A stretch of 64,000 nucleotides of DNA from Siphonodentalium dalli (taxonomy: Eukaryota > Mollusca > Scaphopoda > Gadilida > Siphonodentaliidae): NCBI GenBank assembly GCA_032622095.1, contig CP136066.1, positions 103,375,319 to 103,439,318 on the forward strand, read 5' to 3'. Below are positions 1 through 12,000 of this stretch, piece after piece. Made by a program: the position numbers and the translations under genes. Every line of letters begins with the position of its first letter. Position 1 is the stretch's first letter. The notes beneath the pieces were generated by a model. The model did no database searches. It was not told where the DNA came from and saw nothing but the letters and a program-made list of their open reading frames with translations.

Positions 1-3000
1 AGGATTTCGTAATCAATCCCGACCAAATGTAATTCCTTCAATTTCTCGATAGGAAATGTAGAAAGAATGTTTATGTTAAAATATTTCATAGTGATGTAAA
101 TAGGTCTATGTCTAAACTGGCAATTTCTTTATATGTGCACGTACTTCAATAGTTGCACTGTTCTTGGTGAAGTTCTGATATTTGGTTGAATTTTGGTCCA
201 CATCTCCATCTGCCGTGATCCCTTACACATATATTTAAACGGACATTGCTGATTCGAGCTTCCAAATTGTGTCCACGTAATTCGGAAGGAGGTATTTATA
301 TAAGACGGGTTGACGCATAGGCGATATATTGGTATACCGGCTTGATGTGCACTGAAAAATACTTTCCGTGGTTGATTTTCAGCTGTTACTAATTTCCCCC
401 ACAAGTGGAAGAAACGCTCTTTATTTCAACCATATAAGGAATATACAAACACTGAACGCTCTTTTCTGTTTCATTGATGTTTTGTGTTTTCGACCCAAAC
501 AACGTGGACTTCAATGCGTCATTCTGGGACACATAATGCTCGTATTTGTCGTTAGAATCTTTAGTCGCGACTATGGGGTTCATCGGCCATACACGAAAAT
601 GCTATATTTAGACAGTATTTTGGACAACAAGCAATGAGTATTTGGTCATGTTGTTGAAACCAGTGTCTGTAAATAGCCTTATTTTGTTGGTACTTTAATT
701 GCCTGCAAGCTTACATACTGATTTATGCTATTTCGATGACTTGACCTCGGTCAACTAAGCCGGATATATGGTGATTCGACGTCCAAATCTGCCAAAATTC
801 AACGGAATAACGGGGTATATAAGCTCACCATGAGCTAATTTCAAAATCAAATATTTTATTCCAACATGAAACTAGGTGAATACTTAGGTCTAATATGAAC
901 CTATTTGTACGAAGATATTTGGCCAGGTAATGAATTGCTCTTGTTGACTATACTATTGCGGACAAGCTGCAATAGTTGGAGTACTGTATTGATAATGTTT
1001 GGGCCTATGTGTGCGTTGATATCATTACATTCGAGAGTTTTGATGTATAGTCCGTAGACTGTGTGCATATGGTTTCACACGGAATGCTGTGGAAGACGCT
1101 TGCATCAGTGTTGATCTCATCGCAACTGCGAGTAGACTATTCTGGTCCAGAAGCTCTTTTCATTCAGCCAGAGCTGAATATAGTATTGAGGCCATTTTTC
1201 ACAAGTTAAACCAGATAACGACGACTGTCGTGATTACATAGCCAGTCAAGAAAACACTTTAATGTGCATTCCTGTTTCTGAAAAACGAATTGTCTATGAT
1301 GGTTTTCTGCTCAAGCTAATTACCAACAGGGTGAACAAGTGCAATTGAGGAATTATTTGCTTTGCCATGTGTGCCGACTGCGTGACTCTTCTCGACTAAA
1401 TGGTACTGAAAGAGACATATGACCATTTGGATGTCACACACGTGGTGTCTCGATGCTGCCTATAAAGCATGTGGAAGAGTAGCTCCGCCTTGTAAATCCA
1501 GAGTCCAACAACATAATGCTCGTTTGTGATTGTCGAGGTAGTAGGGCCGAATAATAGTTGGTATCGGCTCTTAAGGGCGCTCCCACTTGTTTTATCGGTG
1601 GTTAAAGCAGGATAAAATTATTTTAAACACCACTGACAATAGGATTTCGTAATCAATCCCGACCAAATGTAATTCCTTCAATTTCTCGATAGGAAATGTA
1701 GAAAGAATGTTTATGTTAAAATATTTCATAGTGATGTAAATAGGTCTATGTCTAAACTGGCAATTTCTTTATATGTGCACGTACTTCAATAGTTGCACTG
1801 TTCTTGGTGAAGTTCTGATATTTGGTTGAATTTTGGTCCACATCTCCATCTGCCGTGATCCCTTACACATATATTTAAACGGACATTGCTGATTCGAGCT
1901 TCCAAATTGTGTCCACGTAATTCGGAAGGAGGTATTTATATAAGACGGGTTGACGCATAGGCGATATATTGGTATACCGGCTTGATGTGCACTGAAAAAT
2001 ACTTTCCGTGGTTGATTTTCAGCTGTTACTAATTTCCCCCACAAGTGGAAGAAACGCTCTTTATTTCAACCATATAAGGAATATACAAACACTGAACGCT
2101 CTTTTCTGTTTCATTGATGTTTTGTGTTTTCGACCCAAACAACGTGGACTTCAATGCGTCATTCTGGGACACATAATGCTCGTATTTGTCGTTAGAATCT
2201 TTAGTCGCGACTATGGGGTTCATCGGCCATACACGAAAATGCTATATTTAGACAGTATTTTGGACAACAAGCAATGAGTATTTGGTCATGTTGTTGAAAC
2301 CAGTGTCTGTAAATAGCCTTATTTTGTTGGTACTTTAATTGCCTGCAAGCTTACATACTGATTTATGCTATTTCGATGACTTGACCTCGGTCAACTAAGC
2401 CGGATATATGGTGATTCGACGTCCAAATCTGCCAAAATTCAACGGAATAACGGGGTATATAAGCTCACCATGAGCTAATTTCAAAATCAAATATTTTATT
2501 CCAACATGAAACTAGGTGAATACTTAGGTCTAATATGAACCTATTTGTACGAAGATATTTGGCCAGGTAATGAATTGCTCTTGTTGACTATACTATTGCG
2601 GACAAGCTGCAATAGTTGGAGTACTGTATTGATAATGTTTGGGCCTATGTGTGCGTTGATATCATTACATTCGAGAGTTTTGATGTATAGTCCGTAGACT
2701 GTGTGCATATGGTTTCACACGGAATGCTGTGGAAGACGCTTGCATCAGTGTTGATCTCATCGCAACTGCGAGTAGACTATTCTGGTCCAGAAGCTCTTTT
2801 CATTCAGCCAGAGCTGAATATAGTATTGAGGCCATTTTTCACAAGTTAAACCAGATAACGACGACTGTCGTGATTACATAGCCAGTCAAGAAAACACTTT
2901 AATGTGCATTCCTGATTCTGAAAAACGAATTGTCTATGATGGTTTTCTGCTCAAGCTAATTACCAACAGGGTGAACAAGTACAATTGAGGAATTATTTGC

Positions 3001-3214
3001 TTTGCCATGTGTGCCGACTGCGTGACTCTTCTCGACTAAATGGTACTGAAAGAGACATATGACCATTTGGATGTCACACACGTGGTGTCTCGATGCTGCC
3101 TATAAAGCATGTGGAAGAGTAGCTCCGCCTTGTAAATCCAGAGTCCAACAACATAATGCTCGTTTGTGATTGTCGAGGTAGTAGGGCCGAATAATAGTTG
3201 GTATCAGCTCTTAA
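1..3214. repeat. Tandem array of a ~1,640-bp unit, block 1 (units 1 and 2)
   Basis: The sequence beginning AGGATTTCGTAATC at 1 recurs at 1641 with only a handful of differences over 1,640 bp. Unit 2 runs 1641-3214 and is then interrupted by the piggyBac-type element; its last 66 bp continue at 9084-9149, for a total of exactly 1,640. These two units carry an extra TTTATATA near 294-301 that units 3 onward lack. Small open frames of 64-91 codons occur on both strands, but homopolymer changes and indels in other units break them, so I treat the unit as noncoding satellite-like DNA. I found no rRNA, snRNA, tRNA or histone sequence in the unit. Confidence 0.97.
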
Positions 3215-3227
3215 CCCTTTGAACCCT

Positions 3228-3249
3228 AGCGGCCGGTATACCGGCCGCT
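3228..3249. repeat. Subterminal 22-bp perfect palindrome, copy 1
   Basis: A perfect palindrome with arm AGCGGCCGGTA starts directly after the 13-bp left terminal repeat. It is strikingly GC-rich against an AT-rich background. An identical copy lies 43 bp further in, at 3271-3292. No equivalent is present at the right end. Subterminal repeats are common transposase-binding sites in DNA transposons; that role here is inferred. Confidence 0.9.
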
Positions 3250-3270
3250 GCGTGAACCTCCATATGCCCC

Positions 3271-3292
3271 AGCGGCCGGTATACCGGCCGCT
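3271..3292. repeat. Subterminal 22-bp perfect palindrome, copy 2
   Basis: Base-for-base the same palindrome as at 3228-3249, separated from it by 21 bp. Conservation of both copies while nearby DNA is AT-rich suggests a protein-binding site, probably for the element's own transposase (inference). Confidence 0.9.
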
Positions 3293-3382
3293 GAAGCGGC
3301 ACGAAAACCGACTGCCACGTGTTTATTGTTTTTCGCTATATCCGATTCAATAACACATCGACGTCTATATTCTAGTTATTTA

Positions 3383-3590
3383 TCGAATATAAAAAGCATC
3401 TTTACATTATCTTTAGTTTGGTATTATTCATATTTGATGATTAAAATACACCAAAACATGTTAAAAATAAAAAATATATATATACATATTTTGACGGGAT
3501 TCGAACTCACGTCGCAATAAAACAGGAATTTAAGGTTTTACGCTCTCGCCACTCGGCTACGCACTGCGCTGTTAACTTATTGGAAAATAT
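3383..3590 (-). repeat. tRNA-derived SINE-like element, copy 1
   Basis: Read on the minus strand, 3570-3493 has an A-box-like TAGCCGAGTGGCGAGAGCG and a B-box-like GTTCGAATCCC, the internal promoter layout of a Ser/Leu-type tRNA. An AT-rich body follows, down to about 3383. A second, diverged copy with the same head and body lies at 4476-4680. It cannot be a functional tRNA because there is no matching acceptor stem. A tRNA-headed SINE is the simplest explanation; a duplication internal to the transposon is the alternative. Confidence 0.7.
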
Positions 3591-3892
3591 ATTAGTATTA
3601 AATAAATAGGCATATAACTGTATATATATAAACTTTATATCCAATCTGATTGAAATGCTTGACTATATATACCCCTACCCACCCATCTACACCCCCAATA
3701 ACAATTTCCCCGTGAATAGGCTTAACGGCACATTTGTTAAAAAATAAAATTAGTCTTTGAAATTGCAAATCTAATACCGTAGTAATAATATGACGGCCTA
3801 CCGGCACCAAACTAGAAATAAACGAACAACTACCTAAAAGCTAAATATTAAAATAGTTATTAGAACTGAACAAAATTAAAATCTGCCAAGAA

Positions 3893-3912
3893 CAGGGTTT
3901 GAACCCATACGC
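3893..3912 (-). repeat. Isolated B-box-like motif (possible third tRNA-derived fragment)
   Basis: On the minus strand GGGTTCAAACCCTG matches a Pol III B box, but I see no convincing A box at the right distance. Possibly the remnant of another SINE. Confidence 0.3.
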
Positions 3913-4475
3913 CTATGCTAGTAGCCTGACTGCTGGGATTTTGAAAGCTCAATGTTCAAAGTTCAATGTTCACTGATCCTAATGGCAATGCGCCCCCTGT
4001 CGTCATACATTGCTACTATTGAGTTCATCCATTGCATTTTAATGTGTCAAATAAAGCAAAACTAATATACAATTACCAAACGTAGTGTTGCACTGAGAAG
4101 ATCCAGACCAAGAATACAGACCAATTAATTCAGAGTTCTGCAGGTAAGCATATAAATATTATAATTGCATGCCATTCTGCGGTATCGAGGAAACGTCCGT
4201 ATTATCACATAAACAGTCTCAGTCTCACAACATTGACCGTGAACATGATCATCGACGACAGTGGTGATCGAACTATACAAGCGAGTTAATTAGTATATTT
4301 TAACATCATGTCCGGTTGTGTCATATTATTGTAACTAGTAAAGACATATTTTATTTGAAAACCTGGTCAACATATTACTTTTAAAAACATAGCCTTGTAA
4401 CGGTACTTGAAATAAGAACGTCTGCTCTTGCGTCGAATTTCAACTTCGCAAATTACTTGAATATATGTCGAAATT

Positions 4476-4680
4476 GAATATAAAAAGCATGTTTACATTA
4501 TCTTTAGATTGGTATTATTCATATATGATGATTTAAATACACAAAACACGTTAAAAATATATTATTATTATTTTTTTTTTTTACGGGATTCGAACTCAGT
4601 CGCAATCAAACACAAACTAAAAGTTATGCGCTCTGACCACTCGGCCACACATCACGCTTGTAACGTAATTGTAAATGCAA
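4476..4680 (-). repeat. tRNA-derived SINE-like element, copy 2
   Basis: Same structure as the copy at 3383-3590. On the minus strand, TGGCCGAGTGGTCAGAGCGC forms the A box and GTTCGAATCCCG the B box, followed by a poly-purine stretch and a shared AT-rich body. The tRNA head is closer to a Ser-type tRNA than copy 1 is. Confidence 0.7.
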
Positions 4681-4796
4681 CGTATTTATATTTTACGTCT
4701 GAGCTTTGTTGGAAGTTTTGTTCACATTTATGTAGGAAAATATTTGAATGTTTTGTAATGAATGAATAAAAAAACAAAAAATTGGAGGGCGGATGG

Positions 4797-4816
4797 GGGG
4801 GGGGGGGGGGGGGGGT
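4797..4816 (+). repeat. Poly-G run
   Basis: About 20 consecutive G inside the inferred intron; a smaller purine-rich run (GGGGGAGGGGGG) follows near 5107-5125. Exact length is uncertain in any assembly. Confidence 0.9.
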
Positions 4817-5139
4817 TACTTATTTGACCCTGATCCGGAGTACGTTGTTTTTAATAATAATAATAATAAAAAAAAAGGACAATAATTAATTAAAAATATC
4901 AGATGTTATGATTTCTTGAAACTGCATCGACGCCACATAACCGCTTACGCAGTTTTTATTAACCCTGCTCTAAAGCAGCCTTGTTATGTCGTAGTGTACG
5001 TCAGTAAAACTGTTAATTGTTTTCCCATTTCCCATAAACAGTAACGCAACGTTATTCTAACGTGCAAACTTAGAGTTATCCCTCCTGTATTGGTCGTTTC
5101 TGGGATTGGGGGAGGGGGGGGGGGGTATAGCACAGAAGG

Positions 5140-5300
5140 GACTATTCTCCACTGCCAAATAACAGTGATGTCATTATTATTTAGTTTGCGGGAAATGTGC
5201 AGCATCACTATTATTTGGTAATGAGACAATTAGAGCAAATATGTCATTGCTATTATTAATTGGGGAGGAGTAGCTTCACTATATATTTGACCATCACTAT
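5140..5300. repeat. Decayed AATAATAGTGATG foldback element
   Basis: Several inverted copies of CATCACTATTATTTGG and its complement occur here. This is the same motif that defines the TA-flanked miniature elements at 15015-15208 and 42861-43052. The ends are not clear. Confidence 0.45.
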
Positions 5301-5465
5301 TGGGGCCAATTGATGTTGATAAAACTGTCTAACTGTTGGGAATTTCATACCTAAATTACATTTAAATACATACCTATAAAACTCTCTTTTCTATTTTCAG
5401 TCATGGGGAAAACTCATGAAGAAAAGCAGTGGGCATATCAAGAGAGATATAAGACGTGAATTATT

Positions 5466-7384
5466 ATGCCTAAATTTTCGGTAGACGAGGTGGTCCGTCA
5501 AATTCTTGAATCGGACGCAGAAGATTTGGACGATGATGACTACGATAGCTCTGATTTGGAATGGGAAAATGACAGCACGGTGACACAGGGGGGCATTCAG
5601 ACGACAATCGCTCATGCAGCTCCAGCTCCAATTGTTCCAAGAACCGACACAACCAGGGGTCAATGCATGGGACAGTTGAGGTGCTGTGGACGTGGGCGAG
5701 GTATGGGGCGTGGGTTCAACTTCAACCCTGCATTAAGTCACGGTAGTCAGAATGTCCATACATGGAAAAAGGACACAAGTTCGTTTGTCGAAGGAGTCTT
5801 TACACCAAGAGAGAATCCCGGACCCAAGAATATTCCAATTGAAATAAGTGTTGACAGTACACCTCTTGATTATTTAAATTTATTTTGGGACGATTCACTG
5901 TGGAAGTTGATTGTGGACGAGACAAACCGTAACGCTCTTCGTGTGATTTCGGGAAACCTCAACAACTATGCTGCTAAATCCATAGTACGCAAACCGATAA
6001 CTTCGTCAGAACTGAAGGCATTTATGGGTCTTAGGATTTCAATGGAAATGCTAGTTCACAAGGACAAATATGCACACTATTGGAGATCGAAGGACTCGAG
6101 TATCACCAATACGCCCGGTTTCGCAGAGATCATGACTCGGGACAGATTCCTAGCAATATGGCAATTACTTCATTGCGTAGACGAAGATGATCCAACTTTG
6201 GATAAAACTGACAAAATTTACAAGACCCGGCCAATACTTGATTACCTGTTGGAAAAATTCAAGTATCATTATGATCCATACTGTGAGCTTTCTTTAGACG
6301 AGGGAATGATACCAACAAAGAATAGATTATCCTTCAAACAGTATATAAAGGATAAGCCAATCCGCTGGGGCATTAAAACATATCTTGTATGTGACAGTGC
6401 CAATGGGTATGTGTGTAATGCTGAAGTCTACACTGGAAAGAAAAGTGATTCTAATGAGATAGCAAACCTTGGAGTGACAGGGAATTTGGTCGTCCGGATG
6501 TGTGAGGAATTTTCGGGACAAAACTACACTATCTATACAGATATATTTTATACATCTGTTCAACTAGTTGAATATCTCCTAAAACACAAAAGCATACGAA
6601 TGTGTGGAACGGCCATGACGAACAGACGGGAATTTCCTAAAGCGATCATCAGAAAACAAAATGAAATGAAGAGAGGTGAGTGGGATATACTGTTCGATGG
6701 CAATGTAGCTGTAATAGTGTGGCGTGACAAAAAAAACCCATCTATTTTGTAACATCTGTCTACGTATCGTCACCACCTGAACATGTTCATCGTTACGATG
6801 CTACAGAGAAACGGAAGGTTCCTGTTCCGTGTCCAAAATCAGTGAAAGCATACAACGCTTACATGGGCGGAACTGACAAAAATGACCAAATGACCAGACT
6901 TCAAAAATGCCGCCGACACTACAAATGGCCAAGGCGATTGGTTATCAAATTCTTTATGTGGGCAGCATTCAACGCATACATACTAATGGGGTTTGTAAAG
7001 CCACACGACCAACCTAATAAACGGACATTCACCTTTCATTTATTTATTGAACAACTGTGCAATGAGCTTGTTGCAGACTCTCGGTTTATGGGGACCTTTG
7101 GATCGCGACACTTTGCAGACTGTTCAGACAATAATCGACTGATTGTTGACGCACACCATGATGCAGAAAGAGCAGAAAACGCTTCCAGTAATAACAGATG
7201 TGTCGTGTGTAGAGAGAAGTATCTTCGCGCGAAGAAGCGTGACCCCACAGCAACAGACAATGACTTACCGAAACGATGCAAAACTGTATATCGGTGTACA
7301 TTCTGCAAAGAATTCTTGTGTATTGGCAAGCCAGGCAATAACTGTTGGGTTGACTGGCATCACAAACAAGACTATTGGCGATAA
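5466..7384 (+). pseudogene. piggyBac-family transposase, one frameshift
   Basis: Cuts and joins the element's ends at TTAA sites in the nucleus. The first frame (5466-6752, 428 codons) begins with an acidic segment (residues 18-37), as in PGBD4-like relatives, followed by a Gly/Arg-rich patch. The three catalytic aspartates can be placed: D278 (SLDEG, 6297-6299), D359 (YTDIFYTS, 6540-6542) and the D of MGGTDKNDQ (6875-6877). The frame then switches at an A8 run (6729-6736). One A is missing, so the first frame stops at 6752 while family similarity continues in the +1 frame to 7384. The C-terminus has a cysteine-rich zinc domain (CVVC, CTFC, C, CWVDWH). The ATG at 5466 lies just past an inferred splice acceptor. 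An AATAAA follows at 7426. The shift may be a real inactivating mutation or a homopolymer error; everything else looks intact. Confidence 0.93.
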
Positions 7385-7869
7385 ACAGTTACAATGATAA
7401 TGACACTATGGGGTCACTCTCACCAAATAAATGCTGAAGGGTACACAGGTTTTGAAATTTCGTTCTAAATTACGTTTTGTTATCGTATCTGCCATGATTT
7501 TTGTAAGATAGCAAATGTTTACGTTCCAATGAAAATTAAATTGAACTGAAAACAAACTCGTAATGCGGGTCAGACATCCATGCAGAAACAAAGTTGAATT
7601 AACCGCATTAGTGCAGATCACAAACCATGTGTATATTCAGCACCCTTTCAAAAACGTGTGTACCCTTCAGCACTTTTTTGGTGAGAGTGACTTCTTCAGC
7701 TTAAATGACTGATGTCTATTCTAAGTGTTGTTTGTTTGAGTAGGCTAAGATATAACGCTATTCATTGTTTTTGTTCAATATAAATTATTTAATGTTATTC
7801 TACAATAAGAATAGTTCAGTTCATATCCAGCCATCTAGCACAATTTGAGATAGTTATTTATACCACAGA

Positions 7870-9010
7870 AGTCTAATATAACCAGCACCAAATGCCTAAA
7901 TTGGGGCATACTACATTTCAATGCTCAGGACAATTGACAATTTGATTTAGCAACTGGTGCTACTCTTAAACAGAAACTAGGTTCACTCTCATGGCCGGAT
8001 ATATCACATTTCACAACGGATCATTGGCTGCACAGAAAACGTCATTTCCCATGGCTCAATTACGATGATAAAAGATATTATTGCATTTTACATTGAATTC
8101 CGGGTAGTTGCATAGCAACCGTTACCAGGGGTGATAGTTTGACATCTATCCCGATCTAAAATACTAAGTGGTCCATGGGGAACACACCTCTACACTCTCA
8201 GACCTGTGGCACCAATTAAACATAATCAATACATTCGCCTAAACAATGTCTAAAATGGGGCATAATGCATTTGAATGCTCAGGGCAATTGTGTCATTTGA
8301 TCATTTTGGGTATTTGCTTAGCAACCGTTGCTACCCGTAAACAAAAGTTGGGTTCACACTTCTGACCAGATATATATCAAATTTCGCAATAGCGCATTGG
8401 CTGCACCGAAAACGCCACTTCCAGAGGCTGAATTACGACTATGAAAGTTATAATTGCATTTTACTTTCAATTCCGGGTAGTTGCATAGCAACCGTTACCA
8501 GGGGGTTATCGTATGGCAATGTATGTCGATCTTAAAATACTCATTGGTTCATGGGGAACATACCTGTACAGATTCAGACCTATGGCACCACTTAAACATA
8601 ACCAAGACACATACGCCTAGGCAATGCGTAAATTGGGGCATAATACAATCGAATGCTCGGGGCAATGATGTCACTGGGTCATTAGGGGTAATTGCTTAGC
8701 AACCGTTTATACCCTTAAACAAAAGTTGTGTTCACTCATCTCATAGATGTGTATAATATTTCACAATAGGACATGGGCTGCACCGAAAATGCCATTTACG
8801 AGGGCTGCGTTGCGATGATAAAAGTTGTAATTGCATTTTACTATACATTCCGGGTAGTTGCCTAGCAACCGTTGCCAGGGAGTAATCGAGTGGCAATGTA
8901 TCACGATCTTAAAATATTCAGTTGTCCATGGGGAACATACATGTAAAGTTTCAGACCTGTGCCTCCACTTAAACATAACAAACATATTGCTCCTAAACAC
9001 GGTCAACAAT
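7870..9010 (+). repeat. Three-copy ~375-bp tandem repeat at the right end of the piggyBac element
   Basis: The motif CCGGGTAGTTGC(A/C)TAGCAACCG occurs at 8100, 8473 and 8850, with matching flanks (AATTGGGGCATAAT, AAACAAAAGTTG, CATGGGGAACA). The copies differ by roughly 15-25 percent by eye, so the duplication is much older than the insertion into the satellite. There is no coding potential. TAGCAACCGTTGCTA-like inverted motifs recur within each copy. Confidence 0.88.
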
Positions 9011-9083
9011 TGATCAAAAATAACACTGGGAGCCCAGGGTCACGGTGTCGATCGTTGTGGGGAGCCAGGGTTCAAAGGGTTAA

Positions 9084-12000
9084 GGGCGCTTCCACTTGTT
9101 TTATCGGTGGTTAAAGCAGGATAAAATTATTTTAAACACCACTGACAATAGGATATCGTAATCAATCCCGACCAAATGTAATTCCTTCAATTTCTCGATA
9201 GGAAATGTAGAAAGAATGTTTATGTTAAAATATTTTATAGTGATGTAAATAGGTCTATGTCTAAACTGGCAATTTCTTTATATGTGCACGTACTTCAATA
9301 GTTGCACTGTTCTTGGTGAAGTTCTGATATTTGGTTGAATTTTGGTCCACACCTCCATCTGCCGTGATCCCTTACACATATATTTAAACGGACATTGCTG
9401 ATTCGAGCTTCCAAATTGTGTCCACGTAATTCGGAAGGAGGTATAAGACGGGTTGACGCATAGACGATATATTGGTATACCGGCTTGATATGCACTGAAA
9501 AATACTTTCCGTGGTCGATTTTCAGCTGTTACAAATTTCCCCCACGAGTGGAAGAAACGCTCTTTATTTCAACCATATAAGGAATAGACTAACACTGAAC
9601 GCTCTTTTCTGTTTCATTGCTGTTTTGTGTTTTCGACACAAACAACGTGGACTTCAATGCGTCATTCTGGGACACATAATGCTCGTATTTGTCGTTAGAA
9701 TCTTTAGTCGCGCCTATGGGGTTCATCGGTCATACACGAAAATGCTATATTTAGACAGTATTTTGGACAACAAGCAATGAGTATTTGATCATTTTGTTGA
9801 AACCAGTGTCTGTAAATAGCCTTATTTTGTTGGTACTTTAATTGCCTGCAAGCTTACATACTGATTTATGCTATTTCGATGACTTGACCTCGGTCAACTA
9901 AGCCGGATATATGGTGATTCGACGTCCAAATCTGCCAAAATTCAACGGAAGAACGGGGTATATAAGCTCACTATGAGCTAATTTCAAAATCAAATATTTA
10001 ATTCCAACATGAAACTATGTGAATACTTAGGTCTAATATGAACCTATTTGTACGAAGATATTTGGCCAGGTAATGAATTGCCCTTGTTGACTATACTATT
10101 GCGGACAAGCTGCAATAGTTGGAGTACTGTATTGATAATGTTTGGGCCTATGTGTGCGTTGATATCATTACATTCGAGAGTTTTGATGTATAGTCCGTAG
10201 ACTGTGTGTATATGGTTTCACAAGGAATGCTGTGGAAGACGCTTGCATCAGTTTTGATCTCATCGCAACTGCGAGTAGACTATTCTGGTCCAGAAGCTCT
10301 TTTCATTCAGCCAGAGCTGAATATAGTATTGAGGCCATTTTTCACAAGTTAAACCAGATAACGACGACTGTCGTGATTACATAGCCAGTCAAGAAAACAC
10401 TTAATGTGCATTCCTGATTCTGAAAAACGAATTGTCTATGATGGTTTTCTGCTCAAGCTAATTACCAACAGGGTGAACAAGTGCAATTGAGGAATTATTT
10501 GCTTTGCCATGTGTGCCGACTGCGTGACTCTTCTCGACTAAATGGTACTGAAAGAGACATATGACCATTTGGATGTCACACACGTGGTGTCTCGATGCTG
10601 CCTATAAAGCATGTGGAAGAGTAGCTCCGCCTTGTAAATCCAGAGTCCAACAACATAATGCTCGTTTGTGATTGTCGAGGTAGTAGGGCCGAATAATAGT
10701 TGGTATCGGCTCTTAAGGGCGCTTCCACTTGTTTTATCGGTGGTTAAAGCAGGATAAAATTATTTTAAACACCACTGACAATAGGATTTCGTAATCAATC
10801 CCGACCAAATGTAATTCCTTCAATTTCTCGATAGGAAATGTAGAAAGAATGTTTATGTTAAAATATTTTATAGTGATGTAAATAGGTCTATGTCTAAACT
10901 GGCAATTTCTTTATATGTGCACGTATTTCAATAGTTGCACTGTTCTTGGTGAAGTTCTGAAATTTGGTTGAACATAGGTCCACATCTCGACCTGCCGTGA
11001 TCCCGTACACATATATTTAAACGGACATGGCTGATTCGAGCTTCCAAATTGTGTCCACGTAATTTGGAAGGAGGTATAAGACGGGTTGACGCATGGACGA
11101 TATTTTTGTATACCGGCTTGATGTGCACTGAAAAATACTTTCCGTGGTTGATTTTCAGCTGTTACTAATTTCCCCCACAAGTGGAATAAACGCTCTTTAT
11201 TTCAACCATATAAGGAATATACAAACACTGAACGCTCTTTTCTGTTTCATTGATGTTTTGTGTTTTCGACCCAAACAACGTGGACTTCAATGCGTCATTC
11301 TGGGACACATAATGCTCGTATTTGTCGTTAGAATCTTTAGTCGCGACTATGGGGTTCATCGGCCATACACGAAAATGCTATATTTAGACAGTATTTTGGA
11401 CAACAAGCAATGAGTATTTGGTCATGTTGTTGAAACCAGTGTCTGTAAATAGCCTTATTTTGTTGGTACTTTAATTGCCTGCAAACTTACATACTGATTT
11501 ATGCTATTTCGATGACTTGACCTCGGTCAACTAAGCCGGATATATGGTGATTCGACGTCCAAATCTGCCAAAATTCAACGGAATAACGGGGTATATAAGC
11601 TCACCATGAGCTAATTTCAAAATCAAATATTTTATTCCAACATGAAACTAGGTGAATACTTAGGTCTAATATGAACCTATTTGTACGAAGATATTTGGCC
11701 AGGTAATGAATTGCTCTTGTTGACTATACTATTGCGGACAAGCTGCAATAGTTGGAGTACTGTATTGATAATGTTTGGGCCTATGTGTGCGTTGATATCA
11801 TTACATTCGAGAGTTTTGATGTATAGTCCGTAGACTGTGTGCATATGGTTTCACAAGGAATGCTGTGGAAGACGCTTGCATCAGTTTTGATCTCATCGCA
11901 ACTGCGAGTAGACTATTCTGGTCCAGAAGCTCTTTTCATTCAGCCAGAGCTGAATATAGTATTGAGGCCATTTTTCACAAGTTAAACCAGATAACGACGA

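Larger units (their letters stand above)
4144..5400 (+). other. Inferred 5'-UTR intron of the piggyBac transposase gene
   Basis: A good donor, CAG|GTAAGCAT, is at 4143/4144. A good acceptor, a pyrimidine-rich CTTTTCTATTTTCAG, ends at 5400, 65 bp before the transposase start. The 1,257 bp between hold the second SINE-like copy, a poly-G run, simple repeats and a decayed foldback element. An upstream ATG at 5403 opens a short frame that stops 6 bp before the transposase ATG. Splicing is inferred from the motifs only. Confidence 0.45.
3215..9079 (+). mobile_element. piggyBac-type DNA transposon, 5,865 bp, inserted at TTAA
   Basis: TTAA is duplicated at 3211-3214 and 9080-9083. The ends are perfect 13-bp inverted repeats, CCCTTTGAACCCT at 3215-3227 and its complement at 9067-9079. 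The element splits satellite unit 2, whose halves sum to exactly 1,640 bp, so the boundaries are certain. Inside are two subterminal palindromes, two SINE-like copies, an inferred 5' intron, a transposase gene with a frameshift, an AATAAA at 7426-7431 and a three-copy tandem repeat before the right end. TTAA targeting and the CCC end are typical of the piggyBac superfamily. At 5.9 kb it is long for the class, mostly because of noncoding DNA and nested repeats. Confidence 0.97.

Noticed and set aside
129-404. 91-codon minus-strand frame repeated in many satellite units (also 64-, 66- and 89-codon partners)
   Set aside because: Overlapping frames on both strands, no known similarity, and broken or altered by poly-C changes and small indels in other units; not a conserved protein.
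4583-4660. Possible functional tRNA-Ser/Leu gene
   Set aside because: A and B boxes are present but there is no pairing acceptor stem, and a SINE-like body follows.
6327-6776. Minus-strand frames across the piggyBac transposase
   Set aside because: Antisense shadows of a gene whose motifs are clear on the plus strand.
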